Position numbers and translations under genes: made by a program. Shown piece after piece: positions 8,464-17,170 of a stretch of DNA of 64,000 bases. The DNA comes from Deltaproteobacteria bacterium (GTDB lineage: Bacteria; Desulfobacterota; Desulfomonilia; UBA1062): positions 219,675-283,674 of the forward strand of contig JAHDOV010000013.1 in NCBI GenBank assembly GCA_018434685.1, read 5' to 3'. Each line of letters starts with the position of its first letter. Within the stretch, counting starts at the first letter, position 1. Below the pieces are notes generated by a model. That model had not been told where the DNA came from and searched no databases. It was given only the letters and a program-made list of their open reading frames with translations.

Positions 8464-9135
8464 TTATTTTATTTCACAGGCAACACACGGTTTCATGTAG
8501 CACATCAGATCGCTGTACTCTTCTTTTTCGATACACGGAGGCCTCAGGTTTGCACAGGCATTGCAGATGGCATGTTCCGGCTGGTTGTACGTACACCGCA
8601 GCTGACACGCCGGACAGATGTACATACAGGCCCCGCAAAGCCTGCAGACGTCTGAAGACATGTCAAAGGGTGTGCCGATGCTTCGGTCCTCTCCCCTGCC
8701 GCGGAAGCCAATGGCGTGAGCCATCATCTGCTCGGAACACATCCGCACGCACAGTCCGCACAGGATGCAGTCTTCATGTTCCTGCCTGAAGCGCTGCTGG
8801 CGAACCCCATGTGCAGACGCCAGATCCTGGATGGTCTTTGACTGGGGACACGATGCCAGGAGCAGTTCGATGATCATCCTGCGTGCCCTCACCACCCGCT
8901 GAGAAGCTGTCCTGATCTTGAGCCCCTCCTCCACCGGGTACGTGCAGGAAGAAACCAGTTTTGATCTGGGTTCCTGCCCGATCTCCACGACACAGAGCCT
9001 GCAGGCTCCATAGGGGGAGACCCCGTCATTATGACACAGAGTCGGGATGGGGAAACCGACAAACCGTGCCGCTTCCAGGATGGTCGTTCCTTCCTCGACA
9101 CGGACATCCAAGCCGTTAATCGTCACCGTAACCAT
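8464..9135 (-). CDS. NuoG/HydA-type N-terminal iron-sulfur protein
   Basis: A 223-residue electron-transfer subunit. Residues 1-80 form a 2Fe-2S ferredoxin domain (C34, C45, C48, C64 with spacing C-x10-C-x2-C-x15-C). Two 4Fe-4S motifs follow: CILCGLCVRMC and CRLCGACMYICP, with further Cys groups (CNACANLRPPC, CYMKPCVAC) in the C-terminal 40 residues. It corresponds to the Fe-S front part of NuoG or FeFe-hydrogenase HydA without any catalytic domain. It sits between the NuoF-like and GltB-like genes (27- and 24-base gaps). Role inferred: wire between the flavin subunit and the terminal flavoprotein. Confidence 0.85.
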   Translation of the reverse strand: MVTVTINGLDVRVEEGTTILEAARFVGFPIPTLCHNDGVSPYGACRLCVVEIGQEPRSKLVSSCTYPVEEGLKIRTASQRVVRARRMIIELLLASCPQSKTIQDLASAHGVRQQRFRQEHEDCILCGLCVRMCSEQMMAHAIGFRGRGEDRSIGTPFDMSSDVCRLCGACMYICPACQLRCTYNQPEHAICNACANLRPPCIEKEEYSDLMCYMKPCVACEIK

Positions 9136-9162
9136 ATTCTTTCACCCCTGTCCTTCTCACTC

Positions 9163-11010
9163 CTAGTGTATCTCTACTGCCTCGAATTTGCATATGCTCT
9201 TGCAGGCACCGCACCTGCTGCACCGGTCCTGGTCTATTACATGGCGCTGTTTCTTCTCGCCCGTGATCGCCTGTTCCGGGCATGCCTTCACACACGCGCC
9301 GCAGCCCGTGCAGAGTTCACTGATGGTGAAGCTGATGAGCCCCTTGCAAACCCCGGCAGGACAACGCTTGTGCTCGATATGCTCGAGGTATTCCTCCCTG
9401 AAATACTTGAGCGTGGACAGCACGGGATTCGGTGCCGTCTGACCCAGGCCGCACATGGCAACGTCCTTCAGGATCAGGGCGAGCTCCTCGAGGATCTTCA
9501 GATGATTCAGGGTCCCCCTTCCGGAGGCAATATCGTCGAGCAGCTCGAACATCCTCTGGGTACCCTTGCGGCAGGCAAAACACTTGCCGCACGACTCGTC
9601 CTTGAGAAAGTTCATGAAGTATTTTGCCACATCGATCATGCAGGTATTTCCATCCATGACGATCATACCGCCTGAGCCCATGATGGAGCCTGCCTGGGCA
9701 AGGCTCTCGTAGCTGATGGGTATGTCGAACATGCCCGCAGGGATGCAGCCTCCCGAAGGCCCCCCGGTCTGCACGGCCTTGATGCCGGCCTTGCCGGACT
9801 GTCCGCCGCCGATATCGTAGATAATCTCCCTGACCGGAGTGCCCATGGGCACCTCCACCAGTCCGGTGTTCTTTATCTTTCCCACGAGGCTGAAGATCTT
9901 CGTGCCGGTATTCATCCGACCGGTCTTCCTGTATTCCTGGGCACCGTCTCTGAGGACAACCGGGATGTTTGCCCACGTTTCCACATTATTGATGAGCGTG
10001 GGTTTGCCATGAATCCCTTTCTGGACAGGGAACGGGGGCCTCTGGCAGGGCTCTCCCATCCTGCCTTCAATGGAGCGCATCAATGCTGTCTCTTCTCCGC
10101 ACACAAAGGCCCCGGCTCCCTTGACCAGGGAGATGTCAAAGCTGAACCCCGAACCGAGGATATTGCCGCCCAGCAGCCCGAGGGCCCGGGACTGTTTCAG
10201 CGCATTGTTCAGGTGCTTGATGGCAAGGGGATATTCCGTGCGCACGTACATTACGCCCTGATCAGCTCCCGTGGCATAGGCACCGATGAGCATGCCCTCG
10301 ATGATGCTGTGCGGGTTGCCCTCGAGCAGGCTGCGGTCCATGTAGGCCCCGGGGTCCCCCTCGTCGGCATTGCACACGATGTACTTCCCTTTTCCGTCTG
10401 CTGCACCGGAGAGGAACTCCCATTTCATGCCGGTGGGGAACCCTGCCCCTCCCCGGCCGCGGAGTTCGGAATCCTTGACCTCTTCGATAACCTGCCGGGG
10501 CTCCATATCCGCAAGGAGCCGGACAAAGGCGAAATATCCGCCGATTCGCAGGTAGTCATACACGTCGAGGGGGTCGATCTTTTCGTTCTGTGAAAGGAGG
10601 AGCCTGGATTGATGACGATAGAACGGGATGTCGTCCTGCCTGGCGATTCTCTGCCCGGTTTCCTCGTCGACAAACAAAAGGTCTTCGACCACCTCTTGCC
10701 GCACCAGTGCATCGATGATCCTCTTCATGCCGGTGATATCCACCCTGGGGTAGAAGGTCCCGGCCGGTTCGATAAGCACCGAGGGTTCCATCTGGCAGAA
10801 GCCGTGACAGCCGGTTACCCTCAGATGAAGCTTGTCCTGGAGTTTTCTCCTGATGATCTCGCGCTGGGCGGTGCGGACAAGATCCGATGCCCCGCTTGCC
10901 TGGCCGCAGGTGCCCGCAGGGATGATGATGGTGGGGATATCGGCGTTGTAGTCTGAACAAAGCCGCTCCTGCAGTGCCGTGAATTCTTCTCGTGAGCTTA
11001 GATAGTCCAT
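9163..11010 (-). CDS. NuoF/HydB-like NADH-binding flavoprotein subunit
   Basis: A 615-residue protein of HydB architecture. It has an N-terminal thioredoxin-like 2Fe-2S domain (Cys at about 35, 68 and 72), an NADH/FMN-binding core beginning RGRGGAGFPTGMKWE with CNADEGDPGAYMDR, a 4Fe-4S site (ESCGKCFACRKGTQRM), and a C-terminal two-cluster ferredoxin (CTGCGACVKACP, CSRCGACKSIC). Start 11010 is chosen because it has AGGA nearby and leaves a 4-base gap after the upstream gene; the longer start at 11058 would overlap that gene. HydB-type subunits oxidise or reduce NAD(H) and are the core of electron-bifurcating hydrogenases and dehydrogenases. Whether this complex bifurcates cannot be told from sequence. 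Confidence 0.9.
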   Translation of the reverse strand: MDYLSSREEFTALQERLCSDYNADIPTIIIPAGTCGQASGASDLVRTAQREIIRRKLQDKLHLRVTGCHGFCQMEPSVLIEPAGTFYPRVDITGMKRIIDALVRQEVVEDLLFVDEETGQRIARQDDIPFYRHQSRLLLSQNEKIDPLDVYDYLRIGGYFAFVRLLADMEPRQVIEEVKDSELRGRGGAGFPTGMKWEFLSGAADGKGKYIVCNADEGDPGAYMDRSLLEGNPHSIIEGMLIGAYATGADQGVMYVRTEYPLAIKHLNNALKQSRALGLLGGNILGSGFSFDISLVKGAGAFVCGEETALMRSIEGRMGEPCQRPPFPVQKGIHGKPTLINNVETWANIPVVLRDGAQEYRKTGRMNTGTKIFSLVGKIKNTGLVEVPMGTPVREIIYDIGGGQSGKAGIKAVQTGGPSGGCIPAGMFDIPISYESLAQAGSIMGSGGMIVMDGNTCMIDVAKYFMNFLKDESCGKCFACRKGTQRMFELLDDIASGRGTLNHLKILEELALILKDVAMCGLGQTAPNPVLSTLKYFREEYLEHIEHKRCPAGVCKGLISFTISELCTGCGACVKACPEQAITGEKKQRHVIDQDRCSRCGACKSICKFEAVEIH

Positions 11011-11014
11011 GATA

Positions 11015-11905
11015 TCATCCTGGGATCTGTTCTCTGGCGTCGTTCCTGAGTTCATCACGCCAGAGGTGACCGTTCAAAGATATCGTGCTGTTGTTGCATC
11101 CCCAGCGCGTACACATGAGGAGGGAGCCTCCTCCCTGAAAACCGAGCGTTACCATGGGGAAGCCGCAGTCGAGGCAGGCTGCCTTTCCGACGAGTTCTGC
11201 ATGGCACTCCGGGCAGAAGAACTTCACCGGGGTATCGGCCACAAAGGGGTGTTCGGATTCAAGGCAGTGACTCCCATAGAGGCTCGACATCCTCACCCAG
11301 CCCCTCGTACCGTTGAATGAACACGCAAGCGATATGGCCGGATAATCCTCGATACGATTCTGCTCGTCCATCAGGCCATGGTTACAGTGCGGGCAGTACA
11401 CCTCGACGGGGAACAGGCGGTCTTCCCTGTCGCCAGGCTCTTCGGCGAACCCTGAGCTGGTCTTGGCGATGATCTTTTTCACATCCGTCCTTTTTACGTT
11501 GGAAAAATAGTGGCCATCCACCAGGACGATCGGCCCAAGGGCACACGTCCCCAGGCAGTTGACCGTCTCGAGCGTGAATTCCCGGTCCTGGGTGGTTTCA
11601 CCTGGCCTGAGTCCCAGTTCCCGGGTAAACTCATCCACGATCCCCGGTGCAGAGCGTACATGACAGGCAGTTCCCATGCAGACTGATATGTGATGCTTTC
11701 CCCTGGGCTTGAGGCTGAAGGCCTTGTAAAAGGTCGCCACCCCGTAAATGTCGACAAGGCTGCGGCCCGTTTCCTCCGCAACGATTCTCAATGCATCCTC
11801 GGGAAGATAGTGGTGTCTGGCCTGGATATCCTCCAGGATCGAGATGAGGGCTCCCAGTTCACCCTGATGATGGCTGACAATCTCCTTAATATATTCCGGG
11901 CTCAT
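11015..11905 (-). CDS. NuoE/HydC-like 2Fe-2S subunit with C-terminal zinc-ribbon extension
   Basis: Residues 1-155 are a NuoE/HydC thioredoxin-like 2Fe-2S domain: C76, C81, C117 and C121 in CMGTAC and NCLGTC contexts, with IYGVATFYKAFSL upstream. Unlike ordinary NuoE (about 160 residues), it continues for about 140 residues with three paired-Cys groups (CPHC, CPEC...CLDC, C-x3-GC), which look like zinc ribbons or rubredoxin-like knuckles. The extension probably mediates assembly or binds metal; I know no characterised equivalent. It is the second gene of the operon, 59 bases after the small Cys-motif gene. Confidence 0.88.
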   Translation of the reverse strand: MSPEYIKEIVSHHQGELGALISILEDIQARHHYLPEDALRIVAEETGRSLVDIYGVATFYKAFSLKPRGKHHISVCMGTACHVRSAPGIVDEFTRELGLRPGETTQDREFTLETVNCLGTCALGPIVLVDGHYFSNVKRTDVKKIIAKTSSGFAEEPGDREDRLFPVEVYCPHCNHGLMDEQNRIEDYPAISLACSFNGTRGWVRMSSLYGSHCLESEHPFVADTPVKFFCPECHAELVGKAACLDCGFPMVTLGFQGGGSLLMCTRWGCNNSTISLNGHLWRDELRNDAREQIPG

Positions 11906-11963
11906 ACGATTCCTTCCTCCACAAGACGGATTGTTGTTTCTCCTGTTCTGCGACAGCGCCCCA

Positions 11964-12272
11964 TCACCTGTACTCTTCGCAGTGCCATACGCCCCCCGCG
12001 GGTTTGGGAAAACTGCATACCTTGCGGTGCATACAATTACTGCACAGCCCCATGACCTGCTGGGGCGACTTGTTTATCGGGCTATTCGGATTGCGTTTGG
12101 GCGATCCCCCCGTACCGGGAGAAAATTTCGTCTTCCCGGTCTCCTGCGTGGCATCTGCTGTCTGATATTCCTCGCAGTAGTGAACACTTTCCAGATGGTT
12201 CTTGGCGAACATGCAATCAGATGAAAAGGTACAGGTCGAACAGAGTCCGTCGGAATTGCTGTAGTCTTGCAT
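11964..12272 (-). CDS. Small protein with two tandem Cys motifs, first gene of redox operon
   Basis: A 102-residue protein made of two copies of one unit. GLCSTCTFSSDC ... HYCEEY at about residues 9-36 and GLCSNCMHRKVC ... HCEEYR at about 74-102 flank a polar linker. Each unit holds C-x2-C-x5-C and a distal C, a likely zinc or Fe-S knuckle. It begins 27 bases after the predicted sigma-54 transcription start with GGAGA in front of the ATG, so it is the promoter-proximal gene. Small proteins of this kind occur with Nuo/Hyd-type genes, but no function is established to my knowledge. A metallochaperone or assembly role is a guess. Confidence 0.72.
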   Translation of the reverse strand: MQDYSNSDGLCSTCTFSSDCMFAKNHLESVHYCEEYQTADATQETGKTKFSPGTGGSPKRNPNSPINKSPQQVMGLCSNCMHRKVCSFPKPAGGVWHCEEYR

Positions 12273-12309
12273 GGCATCTCCCCGTGTTCTTCACGTTCTT
12301 CTCCCTAAG

Positions 12310-12325
12310 GGCAAGAGGCATGCCA
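12310..12325 (-). promoter_or_regulatory. Sigma-54 (-24/-12) promoter of the redox operon
   Basis: Read on the minus strand, TGGCATGCCTCTTGCC matches TGGCAC-N5-TTGCA with exact GG-GC spacing. Predicted start near 12299, 27 bases before the ATG at 12272. An NtrC-type regulator gene lies immediately upstream. Confidence 0.75.
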
Positions 12326-12384
12326 CCTCATAACGACAGGATTTGCCGTGGCAGTTCACCGCCAGGAGCAGGCACATTGATAGA

Positions 12385-12397
12385 TAATATATTGATT
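12385..12397 (-). promoter_or_regulatory. IHF-type site
   Basis: The minus strand reads AATCAATATATTA, a full match to WATCAA-N4-TTR, between the promoter at 12310-12325 and the upstream dyad. This is the expected place for IHF-assisted looping. Confidence 0.55.
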
Positions 12398-12470
12398 ATA
12401 CGTATTTTATCAGACTGGCAGGAAACTCGCGCCGCAGAATCACGACCGGTGAGGCAGGGCTGTGTCCGGT

Positions 12471-12524
12471 GCGGGAAAGTGGGGAGAAACTCACCGGCTG
12501 GCGAGTTTCTCCCCACTTTCCCGC
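12471..12524. promoter_or_regulatory. 22-bp perfect inverted repeat: upstream activator site or terminator
   Basis: Positions 12471-12492 are the exact reverse complement of 12503-12524, with a 10-nt loop. It begins 4 bases past the stop of the response-regulator gene, so it could end that transcript, but no U-run follows. It is also centred about 200 bases upstream of the predicted sigma-54 start, the usual place for an NtrC-type binding dyad. A further gaaactcgc half-like copy sits at about 12422. Both roles are possible. Confidence 0.6.
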
Positions 12525-12528
12525 GGAA

Positions 12529-13875
12529 CTATTCAGGTGCTGTGCCCAGGGGCTTGAGCTTGTCCCTCAGCGTCTTGCGGTCGATCCGGAGAATCTCTGC
12601 GGCGCGTGATTTATTGCCCCCCACGCTTGCCAGCACCATGCGGATGTAGGTGGCTTCCTCTTCAGCCAGCGACTTGAAGGGTACGGTCCCGGACATGGCT
12701 GAAAACCGCATGATGGAAGGCAGGTCCGGAACCTCGATGATCTTGTCTTCGGTCATGACCACCAGGCGCTGGACAAGGTTCTCCAGTTCCCTGATATTGC
12801 CGGGCCAGGAATAATTCATGAGCACCTGGAGGGTATCATCGGAAAACGCAGGGGTGGGCTTTCCCAGCTCATCGGCAAATTTGGCTGCAAAGTGAGCGAT
12901 CAGCAGGGCGATATCCTCCCGCCGCTCCCGCAGCGGCGGGACCGTGATGGAGATGACATTCAGCCGGAAAAAGAGATCTTCGCGGAATGCACCCTTTTTT
13001 ACCAGGCTTCGCAGATCCTTGTTGCACGAAGCCACGATGCGCACGTCGATCTGCTGGGTCCTCCTTGCTCCGACCATGCACACCTGCTTGTCCTGGAGAA
13101 CCCGCAGGAGTTTTACCTGCATGGCCGGACTCATCTCGTTGACCTCGTCCAGAAAGATCGTGCCCCCGTCGGCAGTCTGGAAAAATCCGGCCCGGGATTC
13201 ATGGGCACCGGTGAAGGCGCCTTTCATATATCCGAACAGCTCACTTTCGAGCAGTTTTTCCGGGATGGCCCCGCAGTTGACCGGAACAAACGGTGCCGAA
13301 GCCCGGCTGCTGCTGTAGTGTACGGCCCGTGCCACCAGTTCCTTGCCCGTGCCGCTCTCGCCCAGGACGAGAACAGTGGCAGTGGATACCGCTGCCTTCT
13401 CTATGTCTGCGAGCACCTTGCGAATCGCCTTTGACCCTCCGAGAATGCCGTAGGTATCCGGTCCCTCATGGGGTTTTCTGCCGAGCACGGTCTTGCGCAG
13501 CTGCTGTTTGTTGAGCGCCCGCTCAACGGCCGCGAAGAGCTCTTCATCGGTAAAGGGTTTCGGAAGGTACTCCTCTGCCCCCATCTTCACTGCCTCCACT
13601 GCCCCTTTTACCGATGCATATCCGGTGATCATGATCACCTCGGTATCATGGTAGTTCTCCCTGATGTGCCTGATCAGATCGAGTCCGCTTGCCTTGGGCA
13701 TCTTGTAGTCGGTAATGACCAGGTCGATGGGAGAGCTCTCCAGAATCCTGATCGCATCGACCACACTGGGAGCGGTCACCACCCGGTATCCCTGCGAGGT
13801 CAGGTTGCGCTCGAGCACCTCGAGTGCTGTGGGCGCATCATCGACAACAAGAATGCTGCTCTTTCGCGCTGCCAT
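12529..13875 (-). CDS. NtrC-family sigma-54 response regulator
   Basis: A 448-residue protein with receiver domain (acid pocket D12/D13, phospho-acceptor D56 in LVITDYKMP), AAA+ domain with Walker A GESGTGKE (172-179), the canonical sigma-54 contact loop GAFTGA (219-224), and a C-terminal Fis-type helix-turn-helix ending NKSRAAEILRIDRKTLRDKL. The paired kinase gene ends 4 bases upstream. A sigma-54 promoter with IHF and dyad elements lies just downstream in front of the redox operon, which makes that operon its probable target. Confidence 0.93.
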   Translation of the reverse strand: MAARKSSILVVDDAPTALEVLERNLTSQGYRVVTAPSVVDAIRILESSPIDLVITDYKMPKASGLDLIRHIRENYHDTEVIMITGYASVKGAVEAVKMGAEEYLPKPFTDEELFAAVERALNKQQLRKTVLGRKPHEGPDTYGILGGSKAIRKVLADIEKAAVSTATVLVLGESGTGKELVARAVHYSSSRASAPFVPVNCGAIPEKLLESELFGYMKGAFTGAHESRAGFFQTADGGTIFLDEVNEMSPAMQVKLLRVLQDKQVCMVGARRTQQIDVRIVASCNKDLRSLVKKGAFREDLFFRLNVISITVPPLRERREDIALLIAHFAAKFADELGKPTPAFSDDTLQVLMNYSWPGNIRELENLVQRLVVMTEDKIIEVPDLPSIMRFSAMSGTVPFKSLAEEEATYIRMVLASVGGNKSRAAEILRIDRKTLRDKLKPLGTAPE

Positions 13876-13879
13876 TGTC

Positions 13880-15607
13880 TCAGTTCTCCTCCGGGATTGT
13901 GTTGAGTTTACGTGGGAGTGTGATCAGAAAACGGGCACCCTGGCCCACCGTACTTTCAACCTGTATCTCTCCCCCGTGTGCAGTCACAATGCCATGCACC
14001 ACTGCAAGACCCAAGCCAGTCCCCTGGTCTACATCCTTGGTGGTGAAGAACGGCACGAATATGCTCTCTTTCACCTCGTCACTCATGCCGATGCCCGTAT
14101 CCTGGACCATGAGTGATACCCTTGCGGCATCAGCTGTGGTCCGAATGGTCAGGACTCCCTCATCGGGCATGGCCTGGAGGGCATTGACCACCAGGTTGGA
14201 CAGCACCTGCAGCAGCTGCGATTTGTCCGCAATTATTTCAGGCAGGTCCGGATCGAGAACGCGCTGCAGAACTACGCCGGATTTGCTGCACAACGATTCA
14301 AACAGGCTCAGCTCATCTTCAATGATCCGGTTCAGATTTACCAGTGTCCTGCTGGGGGGGGCCTGGCGGGCGAATATCAGGAGTTCCCGTATGATCGTGC
14401 GCGCATGCAACGATGCATCCGTTATCTTTTTGATGTCTTCCAGCGCCGGTTGCGGCATCCCCGGCGTTTTCTCGACGAGCTGGGCAAATCCGAGTATCGT
14501 GTTCAACGGTTCGTTGAGCTCGTGAGCCACTCCTGCGGCAAGCTGCCCGATCGCTGCCAGGCGGTCGGCCCGGATCAGCTGATTCTGGAGCTCGGACCTG
14601 ATAGCCTCTGTCTCCCGGTGTTCAATCATCAGCGCTATCTGTCCGGCAATATTGTCGATCAGGCTCTGCTCTTCATCAAGGAAAGGATTCCCCTGAAGGA
14701 ATGGCCTTTCGTTTGAGTAATGAACCTCCACCACGCCCCGCTCTTTGCCCCTGGCACCTATCCGGGCCGCCTGCTTATGCACGCCCTCTAAGAAATCAGG
14801 GGTCTGGAAGGTTTCTCCGTCGACAACGATCCGGGCACAGGCACGCGCGGGATATTGCCAGGCAGGCGGGAGCACCGTGACGATATTCGCGAGTTTGTGC
14901 TCAAACGTTATGTCCGGCTGCGAGGCGATCTGTGCAATGCCGTACAGGCAGGTCAGTTCCTTGACCCGCTCATGCAGCCGTGCCTGCGAATGGTGGTGAA
15001 GCAGTGCAAGCTCGAATTTTGCCGCGATGGTCTCTACATATTCCATCCTCTCTGCGGTATACTGGTTCTTTCGTTTGTTCTTGAACAGGAGCAGGCCGAT
15101 CTTGTCTTCTCCGAAATGGAGCGGGCTCACTGCCAGCGACCGGTAGGCACCGCCGATAAGGAGCTCTTCAGATGGCATGTCAGGGGAAGATCCCAGGTTC
15201 CACAACAAGGGGTTATGGGTGTCTCCGGTCCAGAAACTTTCGTACTTCGTCAGCGAGGGAAGGACCGGCCGGACCCGGGAATGCAGGATGGATCTGCAGA
15301 GCCTTTCGAGATCCGAAGCAACCCCCTCCCCGGGACCGGGCGCGGATATGGTTCGAAACTCGCAGGCAGAGCTTCCCTGCCTGGACGCCTCGCATCGAAG
15401 CACCTCGTCACTGTCTTTCAGCCAGAGCTCAACCGCATCGCAACCGGAATACTCCAGGACGAGGCTCAGCACATCGGACAAAAAGTCGAATTTCGGCCTG
15501 TCCCGGGTTGCATACTTCAGGAGGTGCTGAGAGAAATCGAGCCGGTCTCCGGAAAGGTAGCGGCCTGTGTCTGAAGAGTTCCTGTTTCCCTTGTCTCTTA
15601 TCGGCAT
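13880..15607 (-). CDS. GAF-domain sensor histidine kinase
   Basis: About 575 residues from the ATG at 15607. The frame opens earlier with a TTG at 15673, but neither start has a strong ribosome site, so the exact start is uncertain. There are no membrane segments: two GAF-like sensor regions (about 35-205 and 215-330) precede a HisKA domain with His362 in AAGVAHELNEPLNTILGFA. A HATPase domain follows with N-box NLVVNALQAMP and G-boxes DTGIGM and GTGLGLAVV. It is therefore cytosolic and senses a soluble or redox signal. It is cotranscribed with the response regulator 4 bases downstream. Confidence 0.9.
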   Translation of the reverse strand: MPIRDKGNRNSSDTGRYLSGDRLDFSQHLLKYATRDRPKFDFLSDVLSLVLEYSGCDAVELWLKDSDEVLRCEASRQGSSACEFRTISAPGPGEGVASDLERLCRSILHSRVRPVLPSLTKYESFWTGDTHNPLLWNLGSSPDMPSEELLIGGAYRSLAVSPLHFGEDKIGLLLFKNKRKNQYTAERMEYVETIAAKFELALLHHHSQARLHERVKELTCLYGIAQIASQPDITFEHKLANIVTVLPPAWQYPARACARIVVDGETFQTPDFLEGVHKQAARIGARGKERGVVEVHYSNERPFLQGNPFLDEEQSLIDNIAGQIALMIEHRETEAIRSELQNQLIRADRLAAIGQLAAGVAHELNEPLNTILGFAQLVEKTPGMPQPALEDIKKITDASLHARTIIRELLIFARQAPPSRTLVNLNRIIEDELSLFESLCSKSGVVLQRVLDPDLPEIIADKSQLLQVLSNLVVNALQAMPDEGVLTIRTTADAARVSLMVQDTGIGMSDEVKESIFVPFFTTKDVDQGTGLGLAVVHGIVTAHGGEIQVESTVGQGARFLITLPRKLNTIPEEN

Positions 15608-15834
15608 GCGATACTCATGCTTCCCTTGAATAATCCCGGTCAGTCTGTTCCGAATACACAACAACGCCCGCAATCATGGGTGTTTTGAATACCATATATG
15701 GTTTGCGGGTTCAATGTTTTCAGGAAGGGAGGCATGATGATTGCCGAACATCTGCCGAAGAGATGCGTCGTGTCCCCCTGTGCTGAACACGAGACTGTCC
15801 CGGTTCTCTATCGCCACGTTCGTCTTGAAACGTA

Positions 15835-17025
15835 TCACCGGCGGTTTTCTGATTCGAAGCGGGCGAATACCGTGCTGTCCCTGAGCAGTTCCAGGATCTC
15901 ACCCTGTATTCTGTACGAGGTGGCAGTCTCCACGGTTTTACAGTCCTCACCCGGCACGATGTTGATGAACCTCTCCACGATCAGCATCTCTTCCCTGCCC
16001 TCGCCCTCCATCTTCTGCCGGTTGGCGAAATGCCCCTCCACGGTAACGAAGATCTCCTGGCCCGGCTCGTGTTCCGTGCCAAGATATGCCCGCTCGAGCG
16101 CGAGATAGTCTCTCTCCATGGCAACCGGGAATCTCCTTGACGTCCGGCACTCGACAAACAGCGCTGCATCGGCCAGGTAGGAGAACATCCCACTCAGGAG
16201 AACCCTGTCTCCGGCAGCAGCCGGTGCCGGTTCCGATACCGTATCGCCTTCAGAGATCACTCCCTCAGCGCCGGCATGGCCAGCCAACCGCACCACCTCG
16301 ACAGCAACGGTGGAGGGATTCCCCCGGGTGATCACCGGATACGCCATGGCGGTGGTGAACTCTCTCTTACCGGCTAAGACAACGTCTGCACGAACCTGAT
16401 AGGTATGGAGCGGGTCGACATCTGCCGTGGCATAGTAGATATGGAACGGTATGGGCATCTGCCGGCCCGGCGACGGTATGTTCTGGTCGGCGACAAAACC
16501 GGCCGGTGCATCCTGAAAGGAAACTTCCAGCAGGCTCAGGTAAATGAAGGCATCTTCCGGAAGGGCTCCGAGTTCCCGGCAGGTCACCGTTCCGGTTACC
16601 CTCGCCCCTGCAGCGTCGTTACGTCGGTACTCACCGCTCAGATAATCTTTCCCGGCAAGCGTCAGTGTCCGATCCGTGAGCATGACGACCTTCAGAGAGC
16701 TTTCAGAGGGCTGTGCATAGCGGGTGGAATTAGTGCTGAGGATCAGCGTCTCGTTCTCGATGCGCCATGCAAGACCGTTCATCGTGTGAATGCCGATGAA
16801 GCCGAAGATGCCGTCCTCATCGAACCGCATCCCCTCGATGGCTCCCTGCTGCCCCCGTATGTGGCGCACCCAGGTTCCCACCATGCGTGCCCGGAGATTT
16901 TCGCTACTGGTACCCTCCCCAATGATTTCGTCTTTTGCAGAACCCCTGCCCGGATCGAGCAGAGCACTGCAGCCGGCCAGGAGTATCAGGACAGCAATCA
17001 GTGCTGTTTCAGCTTTCTTCACCAT
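15835..17025 (-). CDS. Three-domain lipoprotein (lipocalin/NlpE-like, YbaY-like, NlpE C-terminal-like)
   Basis: About 396 residues from the ATG at 17025, giving a signal peptide with lipobox LILLAGC; the frame can be extended to 17082 without improving it. Region about 45-140 (GTWVRHIRGQQGAIEG...) resembles NlpE/lipocalin-like beta domains. About 140-250 matches the YbaY/type III lipoprotein-chaperone domain (GTVTCRELGALPEDAF, QNIPSPGRQMPIPF). About 270-370 resembles the NlpE C-terminal OB-fold (SGMFSYLADAALFVECRT). Assignments are from memory of these families. Probable surface-stress or envelope sensor lipoprotein; partner unknown. Confidence 0.7.
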   Translation of the reverse strand: MVKKAETALIAVLILLAGCSALLDPGRGSAKDEIIGEGTSSENLRARMVGTWVRHIRGQQGAIEGMRFDEDGIFGFIGIHTMNGLAWRIENETLILSTNSTRYAQPSESSLKVVMLTDRTLTLAGKDYLSGEYRRNDAAGARVTGTVTCRELGALPEDAFIYLSLLEVSFQDAPAGFVADQNIPSPGRQMPIPFHIYYATADVDPLHTYQVRADVVLAGKREFTTAMAYPVITRGNPSTVAVEVVRLAGHAGAEGVISEGDTVSEPAPAAAGDRVLLSGMFSYLADAALFVECRTSRRFPVAMERDYLALERAYLGTEHEPGQEIFVTVEGHFANRQKMEGEGREEMLIVERFINIVPGEDCKTVETATSYRIQGEILELLRDSTVFARFESENRR

Positions 17026-17126
17026 ATAGTATTCTCTGTTACTGACATGTAAAAACAAGGTAATATTCTCTCTTGTCCCCATGAATATCCGTTACATCAA
17101 CCCTGGAATCTCACGTCTTTTCATCA

Positions 17127-17146
17127 CGACAGATTATCATCTGTCG
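17127..17146. other. Perfect 8-bp hairpin between lipoprotein and membrane-protein genes
   Basis: cgacagat and atctgtcg flank a TATC loop, just beyond the stop of the upstream minus-strand membrane gene. No U-run on either strand; it may be a weak terminator or an operator. Confidence 0.35.
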
Positions 17147-17170
17147 CGACAACCTCTCCCTGCCGGGGCC

